Of a DNA stretch of 9,542 nucleotides, positions 1 to 5,766 are shown piece by piece. Numbering within the stretch: the first letter of the stretch is position 1; the number at the start of each line of letters is the position of its first letter. The position numbers and the translations under genes are program-made. Source of the stretch: an uncultured Eubacteriales bacterium (GTDB taxonomy: Bacteria > Bacillota > Clostridia > Lachnospirales > CAG-274); NCBI GenBank assembly GCA_902497185.1, contig CABVEG010000049.1:1-9542 (forward strand), in the 5' to 3' direction. A model generated the notes under the pieces. The model saw only the letters and a program-made list of their open reading frames with translations. It made no database searches and had not been told where the DNA came from.

Positions 1-11
1 AGAGGTATTGT

Positions 12-1559
12 ATGAAAATTTATGAAATTGTTAATAACCAAATTTTAGATAGTATTAACTTATATTTTTTGGTCAGCTTTGAATATATATATAACAGTAT
101 TAAAACAAAAGGGAAAACAGGTTTGCTTAAATATGCGTCAGCTTTTTTTAGAAAATGGTATTATTCAACCCTTATTGAAGATACGGTTATTACACCATGC
201 TATGTTGCCGAATATGGTACAGATGCAAATAATGTATATCCCGTATTGAAAAACGGTTCTGTTAAAAGAATAGGTTCAATGGACATTTACAATTTAAAGT
301 TTAGTATAGAAAATCATCCTATTTGCAACGACTTTAAGGCTGTTGTAAGAGCCTTTCGCAAAGGTATTGCCTTAAATGATGAATTGCAGATGGAATTTGA
401 TGATATTAAAAAGATAGGCAATATTACATCATTTGATATTGAATATATCGATTATCTTACAATGATAGGAATTGATATGGGATATATAGAAAAAATGCCT
501 TCTGTCAGTGTATCAATGTTTTGTTCTTCCAAAAAAGCTGATACTCTTGAAGATGAAAACAATGAAAAACTTCTTTGTGATATGGTAGAAGCTGCCATAA
601 AAATTTCCTCTACCTATTTGAGTGATGATTTTATGGGTGAAAGATATGATGTAACAATGGATATGATTAAAAACTGGCTTATTAATCCAATACCTGTTGA
701 TAAAATATTTGAATCTGCCTATGGTGAAATTGCTCTTGAAATATCAGAAACAATGACAGTAGAGGATATGGACGATATGGAAAGGGCAATAACGGCGAAG
801 GCTTATGCAAGAGGCGTTGTAATCGATAAGTGGTTTTTAACTCCCTTCAGTTATTATTTCAAGTTTATAAATACAACATATATGTATGAATATTCATTTG
901 AGGAGGAGTTGAATTATTTTGTACATGCAATTAATTCCGGAGATGATTATTATGAGGATGCCATAATAAATTCGGCAATATATTCTCCATGTACAATATA
1001 TAAGCTGTCACCTCTTGGTGCTGAGTTTTTTGGTGTTGAAACCGACAGTGAAACACCTTATATTTTCAAAAATATGAGTGCTGATGAGGTTTTAAATGCA
1101 GCTTTTTTAGGCACTGAAAAAGCAAAGCGGAGCATATTGGCTCTATATGAACCTGAATTTAATGTCTACGATTTAAGAATAACCGATATGGAAAATTCTG
1201 AACTTTCGTTTAATTTTGTTGTGAGGGAAAATATGACTCTTGACCTTCTTCATAATTATATAACAAATATTTTTAGGACACCTGTTATTCTCTGTCAGGG
1301 ATACAGATTTTATAAACTGCCTGAAAGTCCTTTTACGGAATATACACCTAAGTTTATGAACCTTAGAGGTCCTAATACTGAAGATACTACTGTAGGAGAT
1401 CTTCTTCATGAAGGTGAGGAATGTTATTATGAAATAATGATATTGGGTAAAGATGATACCTGTGAAAGCATACACATAAATATAAAGCTTGAATCAGTTT
1501 CCTTAAATGAAAAGGGTGCAGTTTATCCTTTAATTGGTAACGTCGGAAAAGAAATTTAA
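12..1559 (+). CDS. Hypothetical protein, 515 aa, with a possible divergent pRiA4b ORF-3-like C-terminal domain
   Basis: I do not firmly recognise this protein. An AGAGG SD at bases 1-5 lies six bases before the ATG, so the start is probably real and the gene complete. It is acidic, appears soluble, and shows no signal peptide or convincing membrane segment. Residues 1 to about 375 look mostly helical, with no motif I can name. The last 130 residues or so, from YDLRITDMENSE, alternate short strands and helices, with a TLDLLHNYI segment and a later TVGDLLHEGEECYYE segment. Their order loosely recalls the pRiA4b ORF-3 (IS1096 passenger TnpR-like) fold, but the usual W and GDDW signatures are missing, so this is only a weak inference. 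The SLH lipoprotein gene follows 56 bases later in the same direction and could be co-transcribed. No function is assigned. Confidence 0.85.
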   Translation: MKIYEIVNNQILDSINLYFLVSFEYIYNSIKTKGKTGLLKYASAFFRKWYYSTLIEDTVITPCYVAEYGTDANNVYPVLKNGSVKRIGSMDIYNLKFSIENHPICNDFKAVVRAFRKGIALNDELQMEFDDIKKIGNITSFDIEYIDYLTMIGIDMGYIEKMPSVSVSMFCSSKKADTLEDENNEKLLCDMVEAAIKISSTYLSDDFMGERYDVTMDMIKNWLINPIPVDKIFESAYGEIALEISETMTVEDMDDMERAITAKAYARGVVIDKWFLTPFSYYFKFINTTYMYEYSFEEELNYFVHAINSGDDYYEDAIINSAIYSPCTIYKLSPLGAEFFGVETDSETPYIFKNMSADEVLNAAFLGTEKAKRSILALYEPEFNVYDLRITDMENSELSFNFVVRENMTLDLLHNYITNIFRTPVILCQGYRFYKLPESPFTEYTPKFMNLRGPNTEDTTVGDLLHEGEECYYEIMILGKDDTCESIHINIKLESVSLNEKGAVYPLIGNVGKEI

Positions 1560-1615
1560 AATTTTGGTTATAAATTCATAATTCTGGACATATATACTTA
1601 CTGGGAGGTAGTAAT

Positions 1616-2413
1616 ATGTTCAGAATTTTTTTTGTAGTAATAATAGTACTTGCTTTATCAGGCTGCAATAAGGACAGTGCAAATAATACACAGCTTGGAA
1701 CAGTTGGAGAAAATGAACCTATAACAAGGGCAGAGGCGGCAAGGATGGTATCCCTAAATGTATATAGTATTGAAGAAATTAATTCAATGGAAAGAAAAAT
1801 TACTTTTAATGACACGGATATAAGCAAGTGGTATGACAAATACATAAATGCTGCCTTTTGCGGAAATTTAATTGCAGGAGTAGACAATGAAAATTTTGCT
1901 CCCGAAGAATATTTGTCATTAAGACAGGCGCAATTCCTATTAGACAAGCTTAAAGCTGACAATAAGGTAAAGCTACAATATGCTCCTGAGGATAAGGACA
2001 AGCCTATTCCTTATAATATATGGGTGGCAGCATTTGAAAAGGATATGAATACCGAAAAGCTTAAAACAGTTGAAATTAAAATATATGCAGACAAAGCACA
2101 ATGCAAAAAACTTGGCAATGATTTTTTTGTCACTGATTTAGGTGTTACTTTTTATGAAGGCTATGAAAACTTAAGTGCAGATAAACAGATTACCGCAATA
2201 GTAAATGGAAATGCTGTAGCTGCATTAAAAACCATTAATTCAGTTGAGGAATATAACGATTTGGAGATAGTGGAAAGCAATGAAAACTATGTAAGAGTAA
2301 AGGTGCCTGGAGGTACTAGGAAATTTGATGTTAATAAAAATTCTGCGGAACAGGGAGATGTTGTTAAAATTGAAATTGATGAAGAAGGAAATTGGGCAAT
2401 AGGCAATAGTTAA
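1616..2413 (+). CDS. SLH-domain lipoprotein, resembling the front part of SpoIID-type proteins
   Basis: This 265-residue protein is probably a membrane-anchored surface lipoprotein. A GGGAGG SD at 1603-1608 sits seven bases before the ATG. Residues 1-17 form a short lipoprotein signal ending in the lipobox L14-S15-G16-C17, so Cys17 would be lipidated. The ITRAEAARM segment at 36-44 is the end of one SLH repeat. A complete second repeat follows at about 64-112: FNDTD, W72, YI at 76-77, a GNLIAGVDNENF turn and an LRQAQFLLDKL helix. Surface proteins often carry three SLH repeats, so this set is short. Residues from about 125 form a strand-rich region (PYNIWVAAFEKD, FFVTDLGVTFYEG, then a small beta domain) that I recall preceding the SpoIID/LytB catalytic domain in Lachnospiraceae. 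No such catalytic domain follows here. A cell-envelope role is inferred; the exact function is unknown. Confidence 0.85.
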   Translation: MFRIFFVVIIVLALSGCNKDSANNTQLGTVGENEPITRAEAARMVSLNVYSIEEINSMERKITFNDTDISKWYDKYINAAFCGNLIAGVDNENFAPEEYLSLRQAQFLLDKLKADNKVKLQYAPEDKDKPIPYNIWVAAFEKDMNTEKLKTVEIKIYADKAQCKKLGNDFFVTDLGVTFYEGYENLSADKQITAIVNGNAVAALKTINSVEEYNDLEIVESNENYVRVKVPGGTRKFDVNKNSAEQGDVVKIEIDEEGNWAIGNS

Positions 2414-2436
2414 TATGTTGTTTTAATAAATTTCAT

Positions 2437-2468
2437 AAAATAAAAGAGCTGCAAATTCAGGCAGCTCT
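2437..2468 (-). terminator. Rho-independent terminator candidate for the miaB-DUF3006 unit
   Basis: An 8-bp perfect stem, AGAGCTGC (2445-2452) with GCAGCTCT (2461-2468), encloses an 8-base loop. Read on the minus strand the stem ends in TCTTTTATTTTAT, a good U-rich tail. On the plus strand the following bases are CAGATTGTC, with no T run. It therefore suits minus-strand transcripts best, although it lies about 270 bases beyond the DUF3006 stop. Confidence 0.65.
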
Positions 2469-2540
2469 CAGATTGTCAAAAAACTAAATTTTATCAAAAT
2501 TTTTGAATTTAATAAAAACTTATCTTTCAAAAATTATAAA

Positions 2541-2734
2541 GCGTCGCAGACTTTAATCCGCAGGCGGAAATCGCATTTTCGCCGAGGACAGGAACTTTTC
2601 TGTAATTTTGACATTTTAAACGTCAAAATTGCGGAAAACTTGGTAGTTCCTACCTTAGCGAACTGCAAGAAATGCAAGCATTTCTTGCAAGCGTGTCGAC
2701 TTTATCGACACGCAGAGACGTGTCAACGACACGC
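2541..2734. repeat. Dense hairpin block in the convergent intergenic region
   Basis: This GC-richer block between two AT-rich genes holds five hairpins in tandem. GGCGGAAAT (2563-2571) pairs with ATTTTCGCC (2575-2583), including one G-T wobble. A 17-bp stem pairs 2596-2612 with 2622-2638, with two wobbles, and may be extended by GGAAC (2591-2595) with GTTCC (2646-2650). A perfect 12-bp stem pairs 2664-2675 with 2678-2689. A 9-bp stem pairs 2691-2699 with 2705-2713. A 6-bp stem pairs 2719-2724 with 2728-2733. The octamer CGACACGC occurs at 2706-2713 and 2727-2734. I see no coding potential. It could be a dispersed palindromic repeat, a structured 3' untranslated region or a small RNA. It matches no riboswitch, SRP, 6S or tmRNA pattern I know. 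Confidence 0.6.
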
Positions 2735-2739
2735 CCTTA

Positions 2740-2952
2740 TTATTTATTAAACAACCTGTTAAGTCTTGCTCTCATTTTTTCAGTTCTTTTTTGAGTTTCT
2801 TCATCATCAACAATCCACTTGTCATCCTTACAAATAACAACTGCACCATCTCTTACATTACCATTAATTTCATTAGTTTTTAATTTAAAAATCTTATTTT
2901 CATTGTCCATTATAACAGCAGTACCCTCTTCAATTCTGTCAATAACAAACAT
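2740..2952 (-). CDS. DUF3006 family small protein
   Basis: This 70-residue protein begins MFVIDRIEEG and ends in a charged helix (EETQKRTEKMRARLNRLF), the layout of the DUF3006 family: a small beta barrel-like N-terminal part, then a WIVDDEET motif, then the basic helix. The frame is open 13 codons further upstream, but that extension overlaps the end of miaB. The ATG at 2952 lies two bases after the miaB stop and seven bases after a GGG core in AAAGGGTG, so it is preferred. It is cytoplasmic, with no signal peptide. The tight spacing implies co-transcription and probably translational coupling with miaB. The biochemical function of DUF3006 is unknown to me. Confidence 0.85.
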   Translation of the reverse strand: MFVIDRIEEGTAVIMDNENKIFKLKTNEINGNVRDGAVVICKDDKWIVDDEETQKRTEKMRARLNRLFNK

Positions 2953-2954
2953 AA

Positions 2955-4376
2955 TTACACCCTTTCGCCAATTAAATAGAATGTTTTGCAATCAATAATC
3001 TTAACATCGAAAATATCACCTATCATAGACTTATCACCCTTAAAGTGAACAAGAGAGTTATCCTCAAGTCTGCCCGTAATGTAGCTTTCATCATTTGAAC
3101 TTACATCATCAGCCATAACCTTATAAATATTACCAACCTTAGAGCAGTTTAAATCATAAATAATAGGATTAAGAGCCTCTAAAACCCTGTTAAAGTTAGC
3201 CTTTGCCTCTTTTTCAGGCACCTGATTGTCCATAATGGCTGCTGGAGTTCCTGTTCTCTTAGAATAAATAAACGTAAAAGCACCATTAAACTTAGCCTTT
3301 TTAATTACATCAATGGTATCATCTACCTGTTCTGCTGTTTCTCCCGGAAAACCAACAATAATATCTGTAGTCAATGCAATATCTGGAATTTCCCTTCTTA
3401 TTTTATCAACAAGGTCAAGGTAATGCTCTTTGGTATAGCGTCTGTTCATTTTCTTTAAAATATCATTGTTACCTGCCTGAAAAGGTAAATGAATATGATT
3501 GCACACCTTTTCACAATCCCTCATTGCATAAATAAGTTCATCGCTTAAATCCTTAGGGTGAGAAGTCATAAATCTTATTCTTTCAATGCCTTCTATTTCA
3601 TTAACCATTCTAAGGAGTTTTGCAAATGTAATTTCCTCATCAAGTCCCTTGCCGTAACTGTTTACATTCTGACCTAAAAGAGTAATTTCCTTTACACCAT
3701 CTGCGGCAAGAGCCTTAATTTCATTAATAATATCCTGAGGGCAACGGCTTCTCTCTCTGCCTCTTACATATGGTACTATACAATAAGAACAGAAATTGTT
3801 ACAGCCAAACATAATGTTTACACTTGCCTTATACTTAAAATGTCTTATAGTCGGTAAATCCTCAACAATTTCACCATGCTCTTTCCAAATATCAAATACA
3901 GGAGCATTGGTTTCCAAATTTATGTACATTAATTCAGCAAGTTTATACAAATTAAATGTACCAAATACAATATCAACGTGCTTATACTTTTCCCTAATTG
4001 TCTGCAAAACTATGTCCTGCTGCATCATACAGCCGCAAAGAGCAATTTTCATTTCAGGATTTTCCTTCTTTTGATGCTTTAAATATCCCAAATTTCCATA
4101 AACCTTGTTTTCGGCATTTTCTCTTACACAGCAGGTATTGTATATAATAAAATCCGCATCCTTTTCTTCGGCTGCCTCTTCATAGCCCATTTTCTTTAGC
4201 ATACCCAAAAGCTTTTCTGAATCATGGGCATTCATCTGACAGCCAAAAGTTGTTATGTGCATTTTCTTCCTTCTGCCCGTCTTTTTATAAAATTCTTCAT
4301 TTATATCTTTTATTTTTTCCATAAATTCCTGCTGTCTTACAAGCTCTTCAGCAGAAATGTTATTATTCCTCTCCAC
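2955..4376 (-). CDS. miaB: tRNA-2-methylthio-N6-dimethylallyladenosine synthase MiaB
   Basis: This radical-SAM methylthiotransferase converts i6A37 to ms2i6A37 in tRNAs reading UNN codons. The 473-residue product has the full family layout. The N-terminal UPF0004 domain carries the auxiliary [4Fe-4S] cysteines C46 (TFGCQMNAHDSE), C82 (NTCCVRENAENK) and C116 (CGCMMQQ). The radical-SAM domain has C192, C196 and C199 (GCNNFCSYC), followed by PYVRGRERSR. A C-terminal TRAM domain begins near CSKVGNIYKV. NTCCVRENAENK and RGRERSR favour MiaB over MtaB or RimO. An N-terminal extension of about 38 residues precedes the domain, as in many Firmicutes MiaB proteins. The start is GTG, eight bases after a GGAGG SD. 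The DUF3006 gene follows after two bases. A promoter is visible about 40-70 bases upstream. Both iron-sulfur clusters imply anaerobic or reducing conditions. Confidence 0.97.
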   Translation of the reverse strand: MERNNNISAEELVRQQEFMEKIKDINEEFYKKTGRRKKMHITTFGCQMNAHDSEKLLGMLKKMGYEEAAEEKDADFIIYNTCCVRENAENKVYGNLGYLKHQKKENPEMKIALCGCMMQQDIVLQTIREKYKHVDIVFGTFNLYKLAELMYINLETNAPVFDIWKEHGEIVEDLPTIRHFKYKASVNIMFGCNNFCSYCIVPYVRGRERSRCPQDIINEIKALAADGVKEITLLGQNVNSYGKGLDEEITFAKLLRMVNEIEGIERIRFMTSHPKDLSDELIYAMRDCEKVCNHIHLPFQAGNNDILKKMNRRYTKEHYLDLVDKIRREIPDIALTTDIIVGFPGETAEQVDDTIDVIKKAKFNGAFTFIYSKRTGTPAAIMDNQVPEKEAKANFNRVLEALNPIIYDLNCSKVGNIYKVMADDVSSNDESYITGRLEDNSLVHFKGDKSMIGDIFDVKIIDCKTFYLIGERV

Positions 4377-4384
4377 CTATATAT

Positions 4385-4389
4385 CCTCC
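4385..4389 (-). promoter_or_regulatory. Ribosome binding site fixing the miaB GTG start
   Basis: GGAGG on the minus strand lies eight bases before GTG at 4376-4374. The only nearby upstream ATG, overlapping this site, runs into a TAG four codons later, so the GTG is the best start. Confidence 0.8.
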
Positions 4390-4417
4390 ATAATAAACTA
4401 TCATAGTAACAGTTGAT

Positions 4418-4446
4418 ATTATAACATATATAATTATGTAATGCAA
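4418..4446 (-). promoter_or_regulatory. Sigma-A promoter candidate for miaB-DUF3006
   Basis: On the minus strand, TTGCAT (4446-4441) is followed by a 17-base spacer and a perfect TATAAT (4423-4418). A TGT directly before the -10 gives an extended -10 element. Initiation would fall near 4411, leaving a leader of about 35 bases before the miaB GTG. Confidence 0.7.
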
Positions 4447-4578
4447 AGGGAAATTATATAAAACCCACGGATTTTGAATAGGTTACAAAACCATAAACAA
4501 ATACGTAAATCATCAGCTAATAATCCTAACCCAAACATAGCTAAAGTTAAATACTGTATTCTCTCAATTATAAAAAAA

Positions 4579-4616
4579 GAGGAGTTTACTGTATGTCAAA
4601 AAAGAATGAAAAATAA
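4579..4616 (+). other. Seven-codon open frame with good ribosome binding site (possible remnant or leader)
   Basis: A GAGGAG at 4579-4584 precedes ATG at 4593 by eight bases. The frame reads MSKKNEK and stops at 4614-4616, directly against the hairpin at 4617-4650. No plus-strand gene follows, so it is not an obvious leader peptide. It could be the 5' remnant of a lost gene, an undescribed micro-ORF, or chance. Bases 4470-4578 upstream show nothing else I can support. Confidence 0.25.
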
Positions 4617-4650
4617 GCTGCTACACAATAGTTACCTATTTTGCAACAGC
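4597..4650 (-). terminator. Rho-independent terminator of the nrdD-nrdG-dut operon
   Basis: On the minus strand GCTGTTGCAAAATAG (4650-4636) pairs with CTATTGTGTAGCAGC (4631-4617) over 15 positions: 12 Watson-Crick pairs, two G-U wobbles and one mismatch. The loop is GTAA, a GNRA tetraloop. The stem is followed by TTATTTTTCATTCTTTTTTG. It begins 17 bases after the dut stop. The wobbles are only good pairs on the minus strand, which supports that orientation, though a T-rich stretch on the other side leaves bidirectional use possible. Confidence 0.85.
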
Positions 4651-4667
4651 CCCTTAAATTTTTAATA

Positions 4668-5186
4668 TTATTTTCCGCTGCTTCCAAGTTTTCCGTTGCC
4701 TCTTTCTGAAGGAATTGCTTTAAGCTCATCATAGCTTATTTCCCTTCTTTCAAGATCATTATGTACATTATGTACTATGCCCTGAAACAGCGCCTTAGTA
4801 TATGGGTATACAATATATGCCTTCTCAATTACCTCTTTTACACTGACAGGAAGGCTGTCAAGGTCAAGCTTGCTTATAATAACAGGCTTGTCATTAGTGT
4901 TCGTAGTTGCTAAAAACCACTCACCCCTGTAGCTTGAATCAATTACACCTGCACTGTACTTAATACCCTTGCTGCCTGATGAACCTCTTTCGTGAATCTG
5001 AATATAATAATTAACGGGAATAGCACTTGCAATGCCTGTAGGTACTAATGCTGTACTGTGAGGAGATATAATCATATAATCCTCATCAAAACATGGATAA
5101 ATATCAATACCGGCATTCCATATATCTCTTTCAGGTATTTTAGCATCAGGTCTTACCTTTGCAAAATAAATATTGTTATCTTTCAT
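4668..5186 (-). CDS. dut: dUTP diphosphatase (trimeric dUTPase family) with an insertion
   Basis: This enzyme hydrolyses dUTP to dUMP and pyrophosphate, limiting uracil in DNA and supplying dUMP for dTTP synthesis. The 172-residue product shows the family motifs in order. Motif 1 is AGID at 25-28, and motif 2 a variant ERGSSGSKG at 66-74. Motif 3 is GVIDSSYRGE at 80-89, with catalytic Asp83 and uracil-stacking Tyr86. Motif 4 is FQGIV with Gln135, and motif 5 RGNGKLGSSG at 162-171. Two points are unusual: about 20 extra residues between motifs 3 and 4, and Leu167 where motif 5 usually has the aromatic Phe that covers the base. It starts nine bases after the nrdG stop, with only a weak or distant SD (GAGG 14 bases upstream), suggesting coupling to nrdG. 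Sharing an operon with the reductase fits a role in dNTP balance. A dCTP deaminase is less likely because motif 5 is present. Confidence 0.9.
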   Translation of the reverse strand: MKDNNIYFAKVRPDAKIPERDIWNAGIDIYPCFDEDYMIISPHSTALVPTGIASAIPVNYYIQIHERGSSGSKGIKYSAGVIDSSYRGEWFLATTNTNDKPVIISKLDLDSLPVSVKEVIEKAYIVYPYTKALFQGIVHNVHNDLERREISYDELKAIPSERGNGKLGSSGK

Positions 5187-5195
5187 ATCTTTATG

Positions 5196-5687
5196 TCAGT
5201 CCTCAAAAAGGACTACTTCACCTTTCTTTAATGTAGCAGGCACATCAATAATTCTCTGATTACTTGAGCCTTTCCAATGTAAAAGATTATCCTTTAATTC
5301 CTCAACAAACTTGCCGTCAACCAACACATCTATGTAATTAACTACCTCAAGATTGCTGATTTGCTCCCAAAGATAACCTGTATAAAGCCAAATATTTTTA
5401 TCGGGAAACTTTTCTTTAACCTTTTTTGCCAGCCTTGTAATTTCAGCTCTGTTTTCACTGTGAAGAGGGTCGCCACCGCTAAATGTCACTCCAGAAATAT
5501 ATCCCGGAGCAAGACATTCAAAAAGTTCTCTCTCTGCATCATCATCAAAAAGCAGACCACCATTAATATCCCATGTAACAGGATTTTGGCAATTAGTACA
5601 ATGATGGTCACAACCGCTAACCCAAAGCACTGTTCTTAAACCCTCACCATTAAGCATATCATCGTGAGTAATATTATGGTATCTCAT
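5196..5687 (-). CDS. nrdG: Anaerobic ribonucleoside-triphosphate reductase activating protein NrdG
   Basis: This radical-SAM activase uses a [4Fe-4S] cluster and S-adenosylmethionine to generate the glycyl radical on NrdD. The 163-residue length is normal. The cluster motif CxxxCxxC is seen as C26, C30 and C33 in VSGCDHHCTNCQNP. The TFSGGDPL segment near residue 94 is the SAM-binding GGDP/GGE-type motif. NGEGLRTVLW at 13-22 is the usual lead-in of the family. The ATG at 5687 has a GGAG about nine bases upstream. It follows nrdD after 79 bases that contain a strong hairpin, and dut begins nine bases after its stop. Expression should follow the nrdD promoter and its NrdR operators, possibly reduced by the hairpin. 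Confidence 0.97.
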   Translation of the reverse strand: MRYHNITHDDMLNGEGLRTVLWVSGCDHHCTNCQNPVTWDINGGLLFDDDAERELFECLAPGYISGVTFSGGDPLHSENRAEITRLAKKVKEKFPDKNIWLYTGYLWEQISNLEVVNYIDVLVDGKFVEELKDNLLHWKGSSNQRIIDVPATLKKGEVVLFED

Positions 5688-5709
5688 ATTTATTTTCTCC
5701 GTTTCAACA

Positions 5710-5738
5710 AATCAAGTACGCATTAAGCGTACTTGATT
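5710..5738 (-). terminator. Intercistronic hairpin between nrdD and nrdG (attenuator or processing element)
   Basis: A perfect 12-bp stem, AATCAAGTACGC (5710-5721) with GCGTACTTGATT (5727-5738), has a five-base loop. On the minus strand it lies just after the nrdD stop, and the bases after the stem are TGTTGAAAC. The U-tail is therefore poor and readthrough into nrdG is expected. It may stabilise the 3' end of nrdD mRNA or partly terminate, giving more NrdD than NrdG. Confidence 0.6.
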
Positions 5739-5766
5739 AATTATAATAGTTATTATTATTTTAATA

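Noticed and set aside
1560..1615. A separate promoter for the SLH lipoprotein.
   Set aside because: A TATACT lies at 1593-1598, but no -35-like hexamer occurs at a suitable distance, so I could not support one.
1173..2001. Minus-strand open frames of about 100-141 codons within the two plus-strand genes.
   Set aside because: They lie opposite genes with good SDs and, in the second case, a lipobox and SLH motifs. They have low-complexity composition and no recognisable domain.
2664..2734. A CRISPR array from the short repeated motifs.
   Set aside because: The repeats are palindromic hairpin arms of 6-12 bases with no regular spacers and no cas genes nearby.
2953..2991. A 13-residue N-terminal extension of the DUF3006 protein.
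   Set aside because: It would overlap the miaB coding end. The internal ATG gives the family's typical MFVIDR start, two bases after the miaB stop.
3796..4406. Plus-strand open frames opposite miaB.
   Set aside because: They are antisense to a gene with all MiaB cysteine motifs, and their products are cysteine- and isoleucine-rich nonsense.
4474..4665. A 63-codon plus-strand frame opposite the dut terminator region.
   Set aside because: It has no SD before its ATG, runs through the terminator hairpin, and has no family resemblance. The only well-positioned SD here belongs to a different, seven-codon frame.
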